A stretch of DNA of 64,000 nt from NCBI RefSeq assembly GCF_032854445.1, contig NC_088302.1:7125338-7189337 (forward strand). The letters are read 5' to 3'. Shown in pieces: positions 28,540-40,822 of the stretch. The notes beneath the pieces were generated by a model. That model was given only the letters and a program-made list of their open reading frames with translations. It made no database searches and was not told the origin of the DNA. The DNA comes from Liolophura sinensis (lineage: Eukaryota; Mollusca; Polyplacophora; Chitonida; Chitonidae). Each line of letters begins with the position of its first letter. The stretch's first letter is position 1. Position numbers and translations under genes: made by a program.

Positions 28540-29855
28540 AGTCCACACCCACGTGTTATGTGGCCCACAGTGTGAACCAAAGTCACAGCCTAGCAGATTG
28601 TAACATTCAGTTATCGAAGTGTTTGGCTCATAATGTGTGTGTGGAGCATACTCACGGCCTAGCGGATTGTAACGTTCAGTTAACGGATGTATATGTTGTC
28701 CACAATGTGTCAAAGCCTAGCGAATTGTAACATTCATTCATGGGATGTTTGTGGCCCATGGTGTGTGTGTGGAGCGAACTCACAGTCGAGCGGATTGTAA
28801 GGTTCAGTTATCGGATGTATGTGGCCCATAATGTGTGTGTGAAGCAAACTCATAGTCGAGCGGATTGTAACGTTCAGTTAACAGATGTATGTAGCCCACA
28901 ATGCATGTGTGGAGCAAAATCACGGTTTAGCGGATTGAAACATTCAGAGTTATCGGATGAGTGTGGCCCACAGTGTGTGTGTGTGGAGCAAACACAAAGC
29001 CTAGCGGATTTTAGCATTCAGTTATGGGATGTGTGTGGCCCACAATATGTGTGTGAAGCAAAATCAGGGTCTAGTGGATTGTAACGTTCACTGTTACGGG
29101 ATGTGCGGCCCACAGTGTGTATGTCGTGCAAAATCACGGTCTAGCGGACTGTAACGTTCACAGTTATCGGATGAGTGTGGCCCACAGTGTGTGTGTGGAG
29201 CAATATTCCGACTTAGAGGATTGCAATGTTCAGTTATCGAATTTGTGTGGCCTACAGTGTGTGTGTGCAGCAAAATCACGGCTTAGCGTGTTGTAACGTT
29301 CAGTTCTCTGATGTGTGTGGCCCATGATGTGTGTGTGTGGAGCAAACTCACAGTCGAGCGGATTGTAAGGTTCAGTTAACGGATGTGTGTGGCCCACAAT
29401 GGGTGTGTGAAGCAAAATCACTGTCTAGCGCACTGTAACATTCACAGATATTGGATGTGTGTGGTCCACACACACAGCGGATTATAACATTCAGTTATCG
29501 GATGTGTGTGGTCCACAATGTGTGTGTGGAGCAAAATCACTGCCTAGTGGATTGTAACGTTCACTGTTACGGGATGTATGTGGCCCACATTGTATGTGTG
29601 GTGCAAAATCACGGTTTAACGGATAGTAATGATGGGTGTGGCCACAGTGTGTGTATGGTGCAAACTCACGGTCTGGCGGATTGTAACGTTCAAAATTATC
29701 GCATATGTGTGGCCCACAGTGCGTGTGTGGTGCAAATTCACGATCTAGCGGATGGTAATGTTCACAATTATTGGATGGGCGTGGCTCACAGTGTGTGTGT
29801 GGTGCAAAATCCCGGCCTGTAGGAGTGTAACGTTTAGTTATTGGATGTGTTTGTA
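28540..29855 (+). repeat. About 68-bp tandem array, roughly 19-20 copies
   Basis: Diverged units built on GGATGTGTGTGGCCCACA, GTGTGTGTGGAGCAAA, CTAGCGGATTGTAACGTTCA and GTTATC. Unit length varies from about 60 to 75 bases. Open frames on both strands across it come from the repeat. The array ends about 50 bases before the truncated first exon of cGLR copy B. Confidence 0.9.
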
Positions 29856-29904
29856 AGTCGCAACGTCCAAATTACGACGTCAAAAATAGGAATATTGTGT
29901 CCCT

Positions 29905-32900
29905 TACGAACGACCTAACGGTTGTCAGAAATGACGTTCCTCTGCCTCCCTGTCCAACGGGACAAATGTTTGTGTCCCATAAAAACAACATTTGCGGACA
30001 GCAACACGCGGGTTTGATGTTTAATGGGGATCTAATCCCATTCTATGTCCGCAGATTGTTCAAAAGACTGGTCACTGACGCCATCAGGGATCTGGGTTTA
30101 CGAAGTAACTATCTTTGGACAGATGCCTTAACTGTTTTATACATATGATTTATTAAAGAACCCTTTGCAACTAAATGTGAAATCGTTACCCTGTGGAGCA
30201 ACAGTGAGGTGTGATTTTTTCATATAGAAAACAGGGAAAACCGACTTGAATTTATAGTACAACAAGCCTGTTTAAGACTGCAGAGTTGTAATTTATACGT
30301 CTGGTTTCATCGAAAGACAAAAAGTGGACAACAGCAGAGTTTGCGAGCTTAAGACCTTTTCTTAAGGAATACCTATCATAATAAAAATGTGATTACCTTA
30401 TCAAAAATGAATTTCTCTCCATATGATGTCAACATAGAGTGTTGTAATCTCTTCTCAAGTATCATACTGGTTCTCTCAAACATATTTTTATCAATCGAAA
30501 AATTACAAAATAATTAGCTTCAACATGCTGCATGGCCCAGGAGTAACATTCGTGGCTTACAATCCACTTGAAACATGACAGCAAGAGTTCGATGGCTTTT
30601 CATTTGTTACTCTTTCTTTTGGTGCGCATCATAAATTATGGTGAAAACGATATAAAACACACAAATATAGTTTTTTGTTTGTTTATGTTTTCCAAACCAT
30701 GTGTTAGACATGTTTCCAAATGTAGTAAATATACATGAATAGTATATGGTAAGTGTATGTGTACTTCCAAAGAAGTGAACATGACAAGTTCCTACGTGTG
30801 TTTATCAGTTTACCGTACCTTCTTAAAAAGTGTCCCCTAAAGACCCACTCATATAATCACGTCTTTTTTTAAACCCACTTCTTACAGGGAAGAGGTATTA
30901 GCCTATGTGTTTAGAATAAAAGACAACAGCCCAATGGTTAGCAACGAATATACTTTGTGGCTGGTCTTTTCAATATACGATACTTTTTGCTATACAAGAA
31001 CTTTCACCACATAAAGGGGAAGCTCTCACAGAAGATCTGTCACTGTGAACAGGTTTATAATCGACCTGAACGACAGGTACGTGATTTCCCATCTAGTTGT
31101 CAGGGGTGCATTTTGTTTCGAGATTTTTATCTCAAAGCGAAACGCCATTATAGTCAATATGTATGAATTTTGAGTTAACTCGAGACAGTTTATACCTGTA
31201 GTTTGTGAGCTGATTTTGGCGCAGCTCTAATGTGTTCCGCAAATGGCGACGTGTTCCCCATTTGTGTCTGTAGCACTGACTTTAACAAATTAGCATATGA
31301 CATAAAGAAACTGGTAATTTCATATAATGAATAGTTATAAATAGTTAAATATTGCCGTTCATATTTGAGGATATGTGGCCCAATTTTCATGGGTGGCGGA
31401 AACCGGAAAGCCCTGTGAAGCCCATCGACATTTGGCTAGTTGCTGACGAACTTTCTCACATGTGCCGTACAGATGTGTGTACCATATTGGTGGAACACAA
31501 GTCGACCGATTATTGTCACCATGCCTCCTCGATCAGTCAGAAGTACAACATACCTTTAACATATACTCATGTTTTAATGTAGCATAGAAATATACAAATG
31601 ACCCATTTGTCTGTTACATTCAGAAAAAGTAAGAGTTCATGGTCCGGCAATAGCACTGAAAATTAAGACCCATAAGTTGCCATTTGAAGTGAGCGTTGAC
31701 CTTGCGCCTATGTGCGATTCGAAATTACATTTTGAGTCCTTGATAAACTGGCCTAGGAGAGAAGCAAGATGGCCGCCGGTAGAAAAGATAGAGATGATAA
31801 AAGCTATCGTAATTAGTGCGGTAGAGAAGAAGGAATTAATAATCCAAAAAGACGCCAATGAGGGGCGAGGAAGAAGTGCCATAGGATTATGAAGTCTTGT
31901 AGAGAGGAATGTTGGTGCCCAAATGGCATTAAGCAAGTTCTGACGTCCTATCATTTGAAGGTAATTTCTGTGCATATGAACTGCACTGCTAGACACAAAC
32001 CTCCTAAACGCTGCTGTGATTTTATGTCGGTGCAGTCAGCAATCGAGTTTTAAGTAGGTCTCACATTTGTAGGACACTGTCTTTTCAGCATCATATCACA
32101 CCTCTGATTGTAATGTTGATCTTGTACGCTTCACAATCACGCAGTGTAAAGTTACAGACATAACTTTTCCTACAGCAAAATTTAAAGGGAATTCTAATGC
32201 ATAGTGTGACTCTTTTAACTGTATCGGTAGTTACACAAACTATATACATTCAAAATATTAATCTGTTAATTTTAACGGATAGTGTTGTGTGAGCGATGCT
32301 AAAATATATTCTGTTATTATAGCACAATAATGTCATATTCAACATAATATCCTGTTTGTCTAATGGAATATTTATATTGAAGTAACAAACCAATCTGCTG
32401 CAATAACAAAAAACATTCTACCATCATTCAGACATCAGACTTTCTGTCAAAATTAACAGATATACCTATTGAATGTAACACAACTAAAGACAGGCACATT
32501 TTCTGCAGATTCTCACAGATTATAAACAAAGATTGAAGTGACGTCTTTTACATAGGTCAGCTTTAAACTCAATCATGAGCTGAAATGATTTTTATTTTCT
32601 TATTTTGTTACATCATATTGTACAAAGGTTGTGAAATCCCACCTATTGTTTCTTCTTACCTCCTACTGATGGCGACATATTTTAAAAATTTCAAAACTTC
32701 ACATTATATGGAATGAGACAATTTCAGCCTCGTTTTATGTGATCTTTCTAATATATATTTATATCCAGCATTGACTTTGAAACACCATGTGTCAAATACG
32801 TGGTTATTTGGAATCGAACACCCCTTGTTTTGGCAAATTTAAAGTTGTTAGTCAATATATGTCAGGTTAGGTTACGTGATGGTAGGTGAAGAATTTTCAC

Positions 32901-33570
32901 CACGACCGATTCTAGCTCCAGCTACCTTACAGTGTGATGTCATCTGATAGCCTACACATATAAGATAAAAAAAATAACAAACTGAAGGATACCTGAAAAT
33001 ATGGTTATAATGTAGTACAACAAACAGCAAAAGTAATCATCTGGCTGGAGTCAGAGATTTTGTTTCACATTTGGTTCTTGAGTTTTTTTCAGATTTACAT
33101 ATTGCTAATGGTTACAGTAATGTGAAGTGAGTGTTCTGTTCATAACATACGCCACTGGGAATATATGACCAAGGTGTAGGAAAAATGGCTGCTACAAAGA
33201 CTACAACAAGAACACAAAAGTCTTCGTCACATAGTAATAGTGGACCGTACGTCCAATAATGCGTGGTGTGTCCTAGATTTAAATAACTTCATAAACATGA
33301 AAACAAAACTTCTCTGTGTGTTTACAGAACTTGCTGTTCTGGGCATGTGAACAGAACCCACTGGACGGAGACTGGACTCAGGATAAGCTGGCTGAGCGCT
33401 TTCTGGGCATGACTCGTCAACTTCTCGCACACCTGCGTCAACGGAACCTTCCAATGTATTTTTATCCAAAAATCAACCTGTTTAAGGAGAAAGACGCGGA
33501 ATACTTGGATCAAGTTGCCGAAAGGGTGGAAAAGTTTCTTTACGATCCTGTTGCGAAATTTTCTGGCTAA
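29905..33570 (+). pseudogene. cGAS-like receptor copy B, pseudogene
   Basis: The remaining pieces match cGLR copy C: the end of exon 1 (29905-30104, from NDLTVVRNDV onward), exon 2 (31624-31960) and exon 3 (33328-33570). The first two-thirds of exon 1, including the GS motif and the E and D acids, is missing; the homology starts abruptly next to the tandem array. Exon 2 is 337 bases against 389 in C, accounted for by a 12-base in-frame loss, a 39-base loss between two AGAAGGA repeats (which removes the NWTLSF segment) and one lost base that shifts the frame. Exon 3 is intact and differs from C at only two bases. No active enzyme can be made. Confidence 0.88.
32262..32460. mobile_element. MITE with long inverted repeats, copy 1
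   Basis: About 199 bp. The left end TCTGTTAATTTTAACGGA is the imperfect complement of the right end TCTGTCAAAATTAACAGA, and the similarity continues for about 60 bases on each side. No coding frame. It lies in intron 2 of cGLR B and is shared with copy C, so it predates their duplication. Superfamily not assigned; flanks are AT-rich. Confidence 0.72.
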
Positions 33571-35460
33571 AAATGTAATTTGGCTTCCAGCTTTAACTAA
33601 TTTGTGAGAATTTACTGTGGAGTTCAGATTCGAATCCCCTTGGCAAATAGCATTCAAGTATGAATGGAAAGATTGAGTACATATGCATATTTACTTTCTG
33701 TAAATTGGTGAAAATGCAGTCTGGATTCCATCTGAAGAAATAAGGGACCATCACATTAGGCCTAATAACGTTGGGGATAATATAATATGGATTCCAGCCT
33801 ATGACCTGAAAGGCAAGGACCTGAATTCCAATCTAAGACATGATTAGTAAGACTGAAATGAATATGACAACTTAATGTATGAAAATGTATCAGTGCTCAA
33901 GACAGTCAAGAATGTATGATAATTGATTCAAGTGCTGTTCATAGGCACGTTTTACTCACTGTTAAAGGTTTTCTGAGGTCGGACATGTACAAATCTGTAC
34001 TCTGTCATACCGTTGTTTATATTAAATATAGTACAACAATGAAAGGTTCACAAATTTCCTAACCCGACAGATATTGTGTACAACATGTATTAAACGATCG
34101 GTAATTTAGAATGACCTAATTATTTCTTCGACTAATAAGTGCAAATTACTTTCCATTTCTCATGTAAATGTAGATAATTTTCATGAACAACAATAACCAG
34201 GTGCTCATCTAGAGAATACCCTGTTATTTCTGAAAACTTCAGAGTTTATACCATTGAATAGATGGTAACTGACATGAACAATAAAATTTAAATGACTTCT
34301 AAACTTTAAAAAACATGACAGCACCGTGCTAAAACATATTTCAATCCAAAGCAGGATTCTCAAGCTTTTTCGAAAATATCATACCTCATTATTTCAATGA
34401 GATTTCACCAAACCTGATAACATGTAGAACAAAATGTTATTACTGCTTAAACAGCTGGTGTGAATCGAGATATTTTGAGAATCTTATCGAATCAAACACG
34501 TTGCTATCAGATTGCGCGACCTAAGCTATGACACAGCCTTCACCCATTCACGATGTGACACATGATAACACAAAACTACTGCATTAGCGTCATTTTGAGA
34601 TCGTTTACAACGATTTAGTTACGCATAGCCGAGGGGCCATTTCACGCAGTGTTGCGGGACAAGTCTGTATCATTTACGGGGCCAAAACAGACTTAAAATT
34701 AGTTGATTTACAAGCCGTGTGATATTGAATGACGTGGTCAGACAGTAGCCAACCGTCTCGGTCCAGACAGCCTTCATCTCACCAGTAGACCCTAGGCCTA
34801 CTCATACATACTATTCAAATTACACAAATACAGATTTTGGGGGGTTTATTTTACCGATCAGACAGCTGTTTCGAAATACGAAAAATCAGGGTCAGTGAAA
34901 TATTTATTCGGGAATGAAAAGACGGCATCTCACCGGTCAATGCTTAAAACTATGTAAATCTAAGATATAATGTTTTCTCTAAGTTTATGAGAATCGAAGA
35001 ATTTAATAAGTTTGCTCTTTTGTCTTTCTTGCATGCAAGGATTGATTTTTTCCTGTTTTCTTTTATAAAATACAGTAAATTTACTAAAATGTCGTGTTGA
35101 AGCCGACCCGCTTTCTATGACGTCCGCGATAACTAGGACTGCGGACTTTCAGAACTGAGCTTGAATCTGGTTGTACAACAATCCTATTGTAATTTTGTAA
35201 ATATTTAACAGGGGTTAAAGTCACCAGCACAACACCTCCAGAGGCTACGACCCGATACAGGGATACTGTAAATGGTATAGCAGGCTTATTGTATCAACAG
35301 TTCACACAGTGGACGAAGTATTCTTCCAGTATGTCCTATTTCCGAGAAAACCATTTATCACTTGGACCACCGTCGACGAAGTCCACAACCTTTATCTGCC
35401 ATAGGCTTCTGGCTTGACTATAATGCAGAAAATAACTTCGACGATAGAGAGCTAGAGTAC
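33571..35460. other. Duplicated 3' flank of cGLR B
   Basis: Matches the DNA after cGLR C (40823 onward). A block at about 34430-35190 has no partner after C, so it was gained here or lost there. No gene seen. Confidence 0.7.
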
Positions 35461-35472
35461 ACGTGACGTCAC
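35461..35472. promoter_or_regulatory. Overlapping E-box and CRE (CACGTGACGTCA)
   Basis: CACGTG and TGACGTCA share bases. The same site is kept in the duplicate at 41841-41851. The combination fits bHLH and CREB/ATF binding; function inferred. Confidence 0.4.
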
Positions 35473-35544
35473 CTTATTGTTGATAATGGAGACGCGCTGA
35501 AGCTGTATTACGACGAAGTTTCACTAAACTTTTACTGGGTTGGG

Positions 35545-35674
35545 TGGTCGTGGGTTTCCCCGGGCTTTGCCCGGTTTCCTCCCACCATAATGCTGGCTGC
35601 CGTCGTATAAGTGAAATATTCTTGAGTATGGCGTAAAACACCAATCAAATAAATAAATAAATAAATAAATCAAT
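35545..35674 (+). mobile_element. SINE, 5'-truncated, with 11-bp target duplication
   Basis: ACTGGGTTGGG flanks it at 35534-35544 and 35675-35685. The matching place after cGLR C (about 41918) has one ACTGGGTTG and no SINE, so this insertion came after the B/C duplication. Confidence 0.93.
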
Positions 35675-35685
35675 ACTGGGTTGGG

Positions 35686-36570
35686 AAAAACCTAAAAAAT
35701 ATTTAAATGCCGACTTAAGATACTTTGAATGGTAGTCTTTCAGTGGACCTAAACATTAATCAGGCACTGTCTTTCACATTAAAACTGCATAATTTCCAAG
35801 AATGTGGGTCGGGTGCCCTATGGAGACAAGTCATATTTAAGTCTGCTTTATGCTTTTCGTCTGGCTAGTTAAAGGAGAATATTTTGAAAGTTGTGCCTCT
35901 TTCAGTCTACACCATTGTCTTACAAAGTAATAAGTGAGTAGTTTGTATATATTTTAGTTGCTTTAATGGATTGGATGTAATGTTGTGTAAAATAGGGACA
36001 AAAATATAAACAACACAAACTTGCACATTTTCTGACAAATGTGTAACACGTGATTAAGCTGGCAATGGGCTAACAGAAATACATTTATACGTTCCACTGG
36101 TGGCTACTATTGTTTGATCTGGAAAACGTTGCTTCGGAAGATAATAGCTGTTTAAGTCACATGTATAAATGTATAACAAGTACACCGGTACGCTACCCCC
36201 ACCTTACAGTCATTCAGCTATTTATTTTTAACTATAAATCCTGACTAATATCTTCCTTATTACATTTTATTGTGTACATTTGTATCCTGAGTGTTGGTAA
36301 CATGACTTTCAATACCAAATTACAGTATTTATTTAGCGTGTTATAGGCTCTGGAGTTGTATGCCAGTTACGTCAGATTTGTAGGGGGAATTCCTGCATTA
36401 CAATAGGGGATTTCCTGAATAACACGGCAGCCATAAATAGATAAGAATGAATGCGCAGGCGAGCTGCGACCCATCAACGCCAGAAAAACCTGCACACATG
36501 CTCCTTAGAGCCATATGTTGTGAAATATTACACGTGGATATTTATCTTTGACTAGAGCACATTTATGCAG
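35686..36570. other. Duplicated flank between cGLR B and C
   Basis: Homologous to about 41930-42545, ending near the CATGCTCCT motif. No gene seen. Confidence 0.6.
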
Positions 36571-36571
36571 C

Positions 36572-36579
36572 TGACGTCA
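36572..36579. promoter_or_regulatory. CRE site upstream of cGLR C
   Basis: TGACGTCA lies 206 bases before the cGLR C start codon. CREB/ATF control is inferred. Confidence 0.4.
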
Positions 36580-36777
36580 TTATCGGACTGCACTGCGATG
36601 AAAATAGTCGGGGGATTTCCAGAGTTGAGCAATGATGACCCAATAAACACTTACGCTTACATAAGGCTTCACTTCCGAGCTTTAAACACAGTGACATCGC
36701 TACGCGACACAGGCACACTTCGTGTTTCCACAAAATACCGCAGAAGAGTTTTACTTTATACATAACACGAGAAGACC

Positions 36778-39700
36778 ATGTACAACAACAGCACGGCAAC
36801 GTGTGATCTCAACAGATTACTGAATGTCTACTTTGAGGACAAAGTGAAAATCAGACGAAATGAAACCAAACAGGTGACTGAAGTTGTTCAAGAGATTGTG
36901 GACAATATCTTGAAGGCAGTGAATAACGTTGATCCAAGATTTGCGCGGCCAAATGAAACTAAACATGTGGGATCATATTATCAAGGCCTGAAGGTGAAAA
37001 GATCAGACGAGTTTGACATTACTGTCCCCATGACGTCTGTACCCACCTTAGTGTGGGGGTCGTACACGGATCGCTACTACGGTTTCAACCGACCGGTGCC
37101 GGAATCGCAGACAACAGTTCCGAATGACCTGACAGTTGTCAGAAAAGACGTTCCTCTGCCTCTCCCGCCAACGGGACAAATGGTTGTGTCCCTTAAGAAC
37201 GACATTTGCGGACGGCAACACGCAGATTTGATGTTTGATGGGGATCTAATCCCATTCTATGTCCGCAGGTTGTTCAAAAGACTGGTCACTGACGCCATCA
37301 GGGATCTGGGTTTACGAGGTAACTATCTTTGAACAAATATCTTAACTGTTTTATACATATGTTTTAGTAAAGCACCCTTTGCAACTAAATGTGAAATCGT
37401 TGCCCTGTGGGGCAACAGTGAGGTGTAATTTTTTTCATACAGAAAACAGGGAAAACTGACTTGAATTTATAGTACAGTACAAGATGCCTGTTTAAGACTG
37501 CAGAGTTGTAATTTATACGTCTTGTTTCATCGAAAAACGGCAGAGTTTGCGAGCTTAAGAACTCCTATTAGTGAATATCTATCATAATAAAAATGTGATT
37601 ACCTTATCAAAAATTAATTTCTCTCCATATGTATCAACCTAGAGTGTTGTAATCTATTCACAAGTATCATACTGGTTGTCGCAATCATATTTTTATAAAT
37701 CAAAAATTACGAAATAATTACCTTCAACATGCTGCATGGCCTAGAAGTATTATTCGTGGCTTACAATCCACTTCAAACATGACAGCAAGAGTTCGATGGC
37801 TTTTCATTTCTTACTCTTTCTTTTAGTGCGCATCAAGAATTACGGTGAAAACGATATAAAACACACAAATATAGTTTTTTGTTTGTTTATATTTTCCAAA
37901 CCATGTGTTAGACATGTTTCCAAATGTAGTAAATATGCATTGATAATGTATGGTAAGCGTATATATACCTCCCATGAAGTGTTGAATTTCATTACATGAC
38001 AAGTCCCTACGTGTGTTTATCAGTTTACCGTACCTTCTTAAAAAGTGTCCCCTAAAGGCCCACTCATATAATCACGTCTTTTTTTTTTAAACCCACTTCT
38101 TACAGGGAAGAGGTATTAGTCTATGTGTTTAGAACAAAAGACAATAGGCCAATGGTTAGTAACGAATATACTTTGTGGCTGGTCTTTTCATTATATTATA
38201 TTTTTTCACTATATAAAAACTTTCATCACATAACGGACAATCTCTCGGAGAAGAACTGTCACTGGGAACAGGTTTATAATCGACCTGAACGACAGGTACG
38301 CGATTTCCCATCTAGTTGTCAGGGGTGTATTGTGTTTCAAGATTTTTATATCAGAGCGACACGCCAATATAATCAGTATGTATGTATTTTAGCTTAACTC
38401 GTGACACTTTAAATCGGTAGTTTATGAGATGATTTTGACGCAAATGTGATATGTTTCGCAAATGGCGATGTATTTCCCATATGTGTCTGAAGCATTAACT
38501 TTAAGAAATTGGCATGTGACATGAACAAAATGGCAAATTCCTATCAAAATGGTTAAATATTACCGTACATATTTGAGAATGCCTAATTTTCATGGAAAAC
38601 CGGAAAGCCCTGTGAAACCCACCGACATTTGGCTAGTTACTGACGAACTTTCTCACATGTGCCGTACAGATGTGTGTACCATATTGGTGGAACACAAGTC
38701 GACCGATTATTGTCACCAATGCCTCCTCGATCAGTGAGAACTACAATATACCTTTAACATATACTCATGTTCTAATGTAACATAGACATAGTACAAATCA
38801 TCCATATGTTTGTTTCATCCAGAAAAAGTACGAGTGTCAAAGCTGGTTCATGGTCCGGCAATAACACTGAAGATCACGACTCGTAAGCTGCCATTTGAAG
38901 TGAGCGTTGACCTTGCACCTATGTGCGATTCGAAATTACATTTTAAGTCCTGCATAAACTGGCCTAGGAGAGAAGCAAGATGGCCGCCGGCAGAAAAGAT
39001 AGAGATGATAAAAGCTATCGGAATTAGTGCGGTAGCGAAGAAGGACTTCAATTGGACGCTGTCTTTTGCCGGATGCGAGAAGGAATTAATAATCCACATA
39101 GACGCCAATGAAGGGGTGAGGAAGGAGTGCCATAGGATTATGAAGTCGTGTAGAGAGGAATGCTGGTGCCCAAATGGCATTAAGCAAGTTCTGACGTCCT
39201 ATCATTTGAAGGTAATTTCTGTGCACTGCTAGACACACGCCTCGAAAACGCTGTTGGGGTTTTATGTAGGTGCAGTCAGCAATCGAGTTTTAAGAAGGTC
39301 TCACATTTGGAGGACCCTGACGTTTCCGCATCATATCACACCTCTGATTGTAATGTTGACCCATCTTGTACGCGTCACAATCACGCAGTGTAAAGTTACA
39401 GACATAACTTCTCCTACAGCAAAAATTAAAGGGAATTCTAATGCATAGTGTGACTCTTTTAACTGTATCGGTAGTTACACAAACTATATACATTGATAAT
39501 ATTAATCTGTTAATTTTAACGGAAAGTGTTGTTTGAGTGATTCTAGAATATATCCTGTTATTATAGCACAATAATGTCATATTCAACATAATGTCCTGTT
39601 TGTCTAATGGAACATTTATATTGAAGTAACACACCAATCTGTTGGAATAACGGAAAACATTCTACCATCATTCAGACATCAGACTTTCTGTAAAAATTAC

Positions 39701-40822
39701 CAGATAAACCTTTTGCATGTAACACGACTAAAGACAGGCACATTTTCTGCCGATTCTCACAGATTATAAACAAAGATTGAAGTGACGTCCTTTAGATAGG
39801 TCAGCTTTAAACTCAATCATGAGTTGAAATGATTTTTTTTTTAATTTTGTTACATCATATTGTACAAAGGTTGTGAAATCCCACCTATCGTTTCTTCTTA
39901 CCTCCTACCGGGGCGACAGCATCCGTTTCTTTTTAAATTTTAAAACTTCACATTACATGGAATGAGACAATGTCTCATTATTTGTGATCTTTCAAATATA
40001 TATATATTTATATCCAGCATTGACTTTGAAACACTATGTGTCCAATGCGTGGTTATTTGGAATCGAACACCCCTTGTTTTGGCAAATTTGAAGTTGTCAT
40101 TCAATATATGTCAGGTTAGGTTACGTGATGGTAGGTGAAGAATTTTCACCACGACCGATTCTAGCTCCAACTACCTTATAGTGTGATGTCATCTGATAGC
40201 CTACACACATAAGATAAAAAAATAATAACAAACTGAAGGATACCTGAAAATATGGTTATAATGTAGTACAACAAACAGCAAAAGTAATCATCTGGCTAGA
40301 GTCAGAGTTTTTGTTTCACATTTGGTTCTTGAGTTTTTTTTCAGATTTACATATTGCTAATGGTTACAGTAATGTGAAGTGAGTGTTCTGTTCGTAGCAT
40401 ACGCCTTTGGGAATATATGACCAAGGTGTAGGAAAAATGGCTGCTACAAAGACTACAACAAGAACACAAAAGTCTTCGTCACATAGTAATAGTGGACCGT
40501 ACGTCCAATAATGCGTGGTGTGTCCTAGATTTAAAAAACTTCATAAACATGAAAACAAAACTTCTCTGTGTGTTTACAGAACTTGCTGTTCTGGGCATGT
40601 GAACAGAACCCACTGGACGGAGACTGGACTCAGGATAAGCTGGCTGAGCGCTTTCTGGGCATGACTCGTCAACTTCTCGCACACCTGCGTCAACGGAACC
40701 TTCCAATGTATTTTTATCCAAAAATCAACCTGTTTAAGGAGAAAGACGCGGAATACTTGGATCAGGTTGCCGAAAGGGTGGAAAAGTTTCTTTACGATCC
40801 TGTTGCGAAATTTTCTAGCTAA
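36778..40822 (+). CDS. cGAS-like receptor (cGLR), copy C, three exons, 390 aa
   Basis: Exons: 36778-37318, 38823-39211, 40580-40822 (TAA). Frame and phases match copy A exactly. Seen: G65-S66 in HVGSYYQGLK, E78 and D80 in DEFDI, third acid D210 in FEVSVDLAPM, then GPAITLKI, NWTLSFAGCEKELI and FWACEQNPLDGDW in the last exon, which lines up with CTQNPQDSQW of human cGAS. Length is that of a catalytic core, without a DNA-binding N-terminal extension or a visible zinc thumb. The expected role is cytosolic nucleic acid sensing with cyclic-dinucleotide production; ligand and product cannot be read from sequence. No break was found. It is the intact partner of pseudogene B in a tandem duplication. 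An open frame at 38125-38397 lies in intron 1 and is not an exon. Confidence 0.9.
39506..39714. mobile_element. MITE with long inverted repeats, copy 2
   Basis: Same element as at 32262, at the matching place in intron 2 of cGLR C. It was carried by the duplication, not inserted separately. Confidence 0.72.

Noticed and set aside
28540-29855. CRISPR-like repeat-spacer array
   Set aside because: Units are contiguous, diverged and variable in length, with no constant repeat and unique spacers; the genome is eukaryotic.
33185-33259. Short ATG frame (MAATKTTTRTQKSSS) in the cGLR B intron, also in C
   Set aside because: Its presence in both copies is explained by the recent conversion tract; only 24 codons and no matching exon in copy A.
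38125-38397. 90-codon open frame as an extra cGLR exon
   Set aside because: Exon 1 joins exon 2 in phase without it (G plus AA makes the codon before KVR), cGAS has no matching segment, and the B copy of this stretch does not keep it open in the same way.
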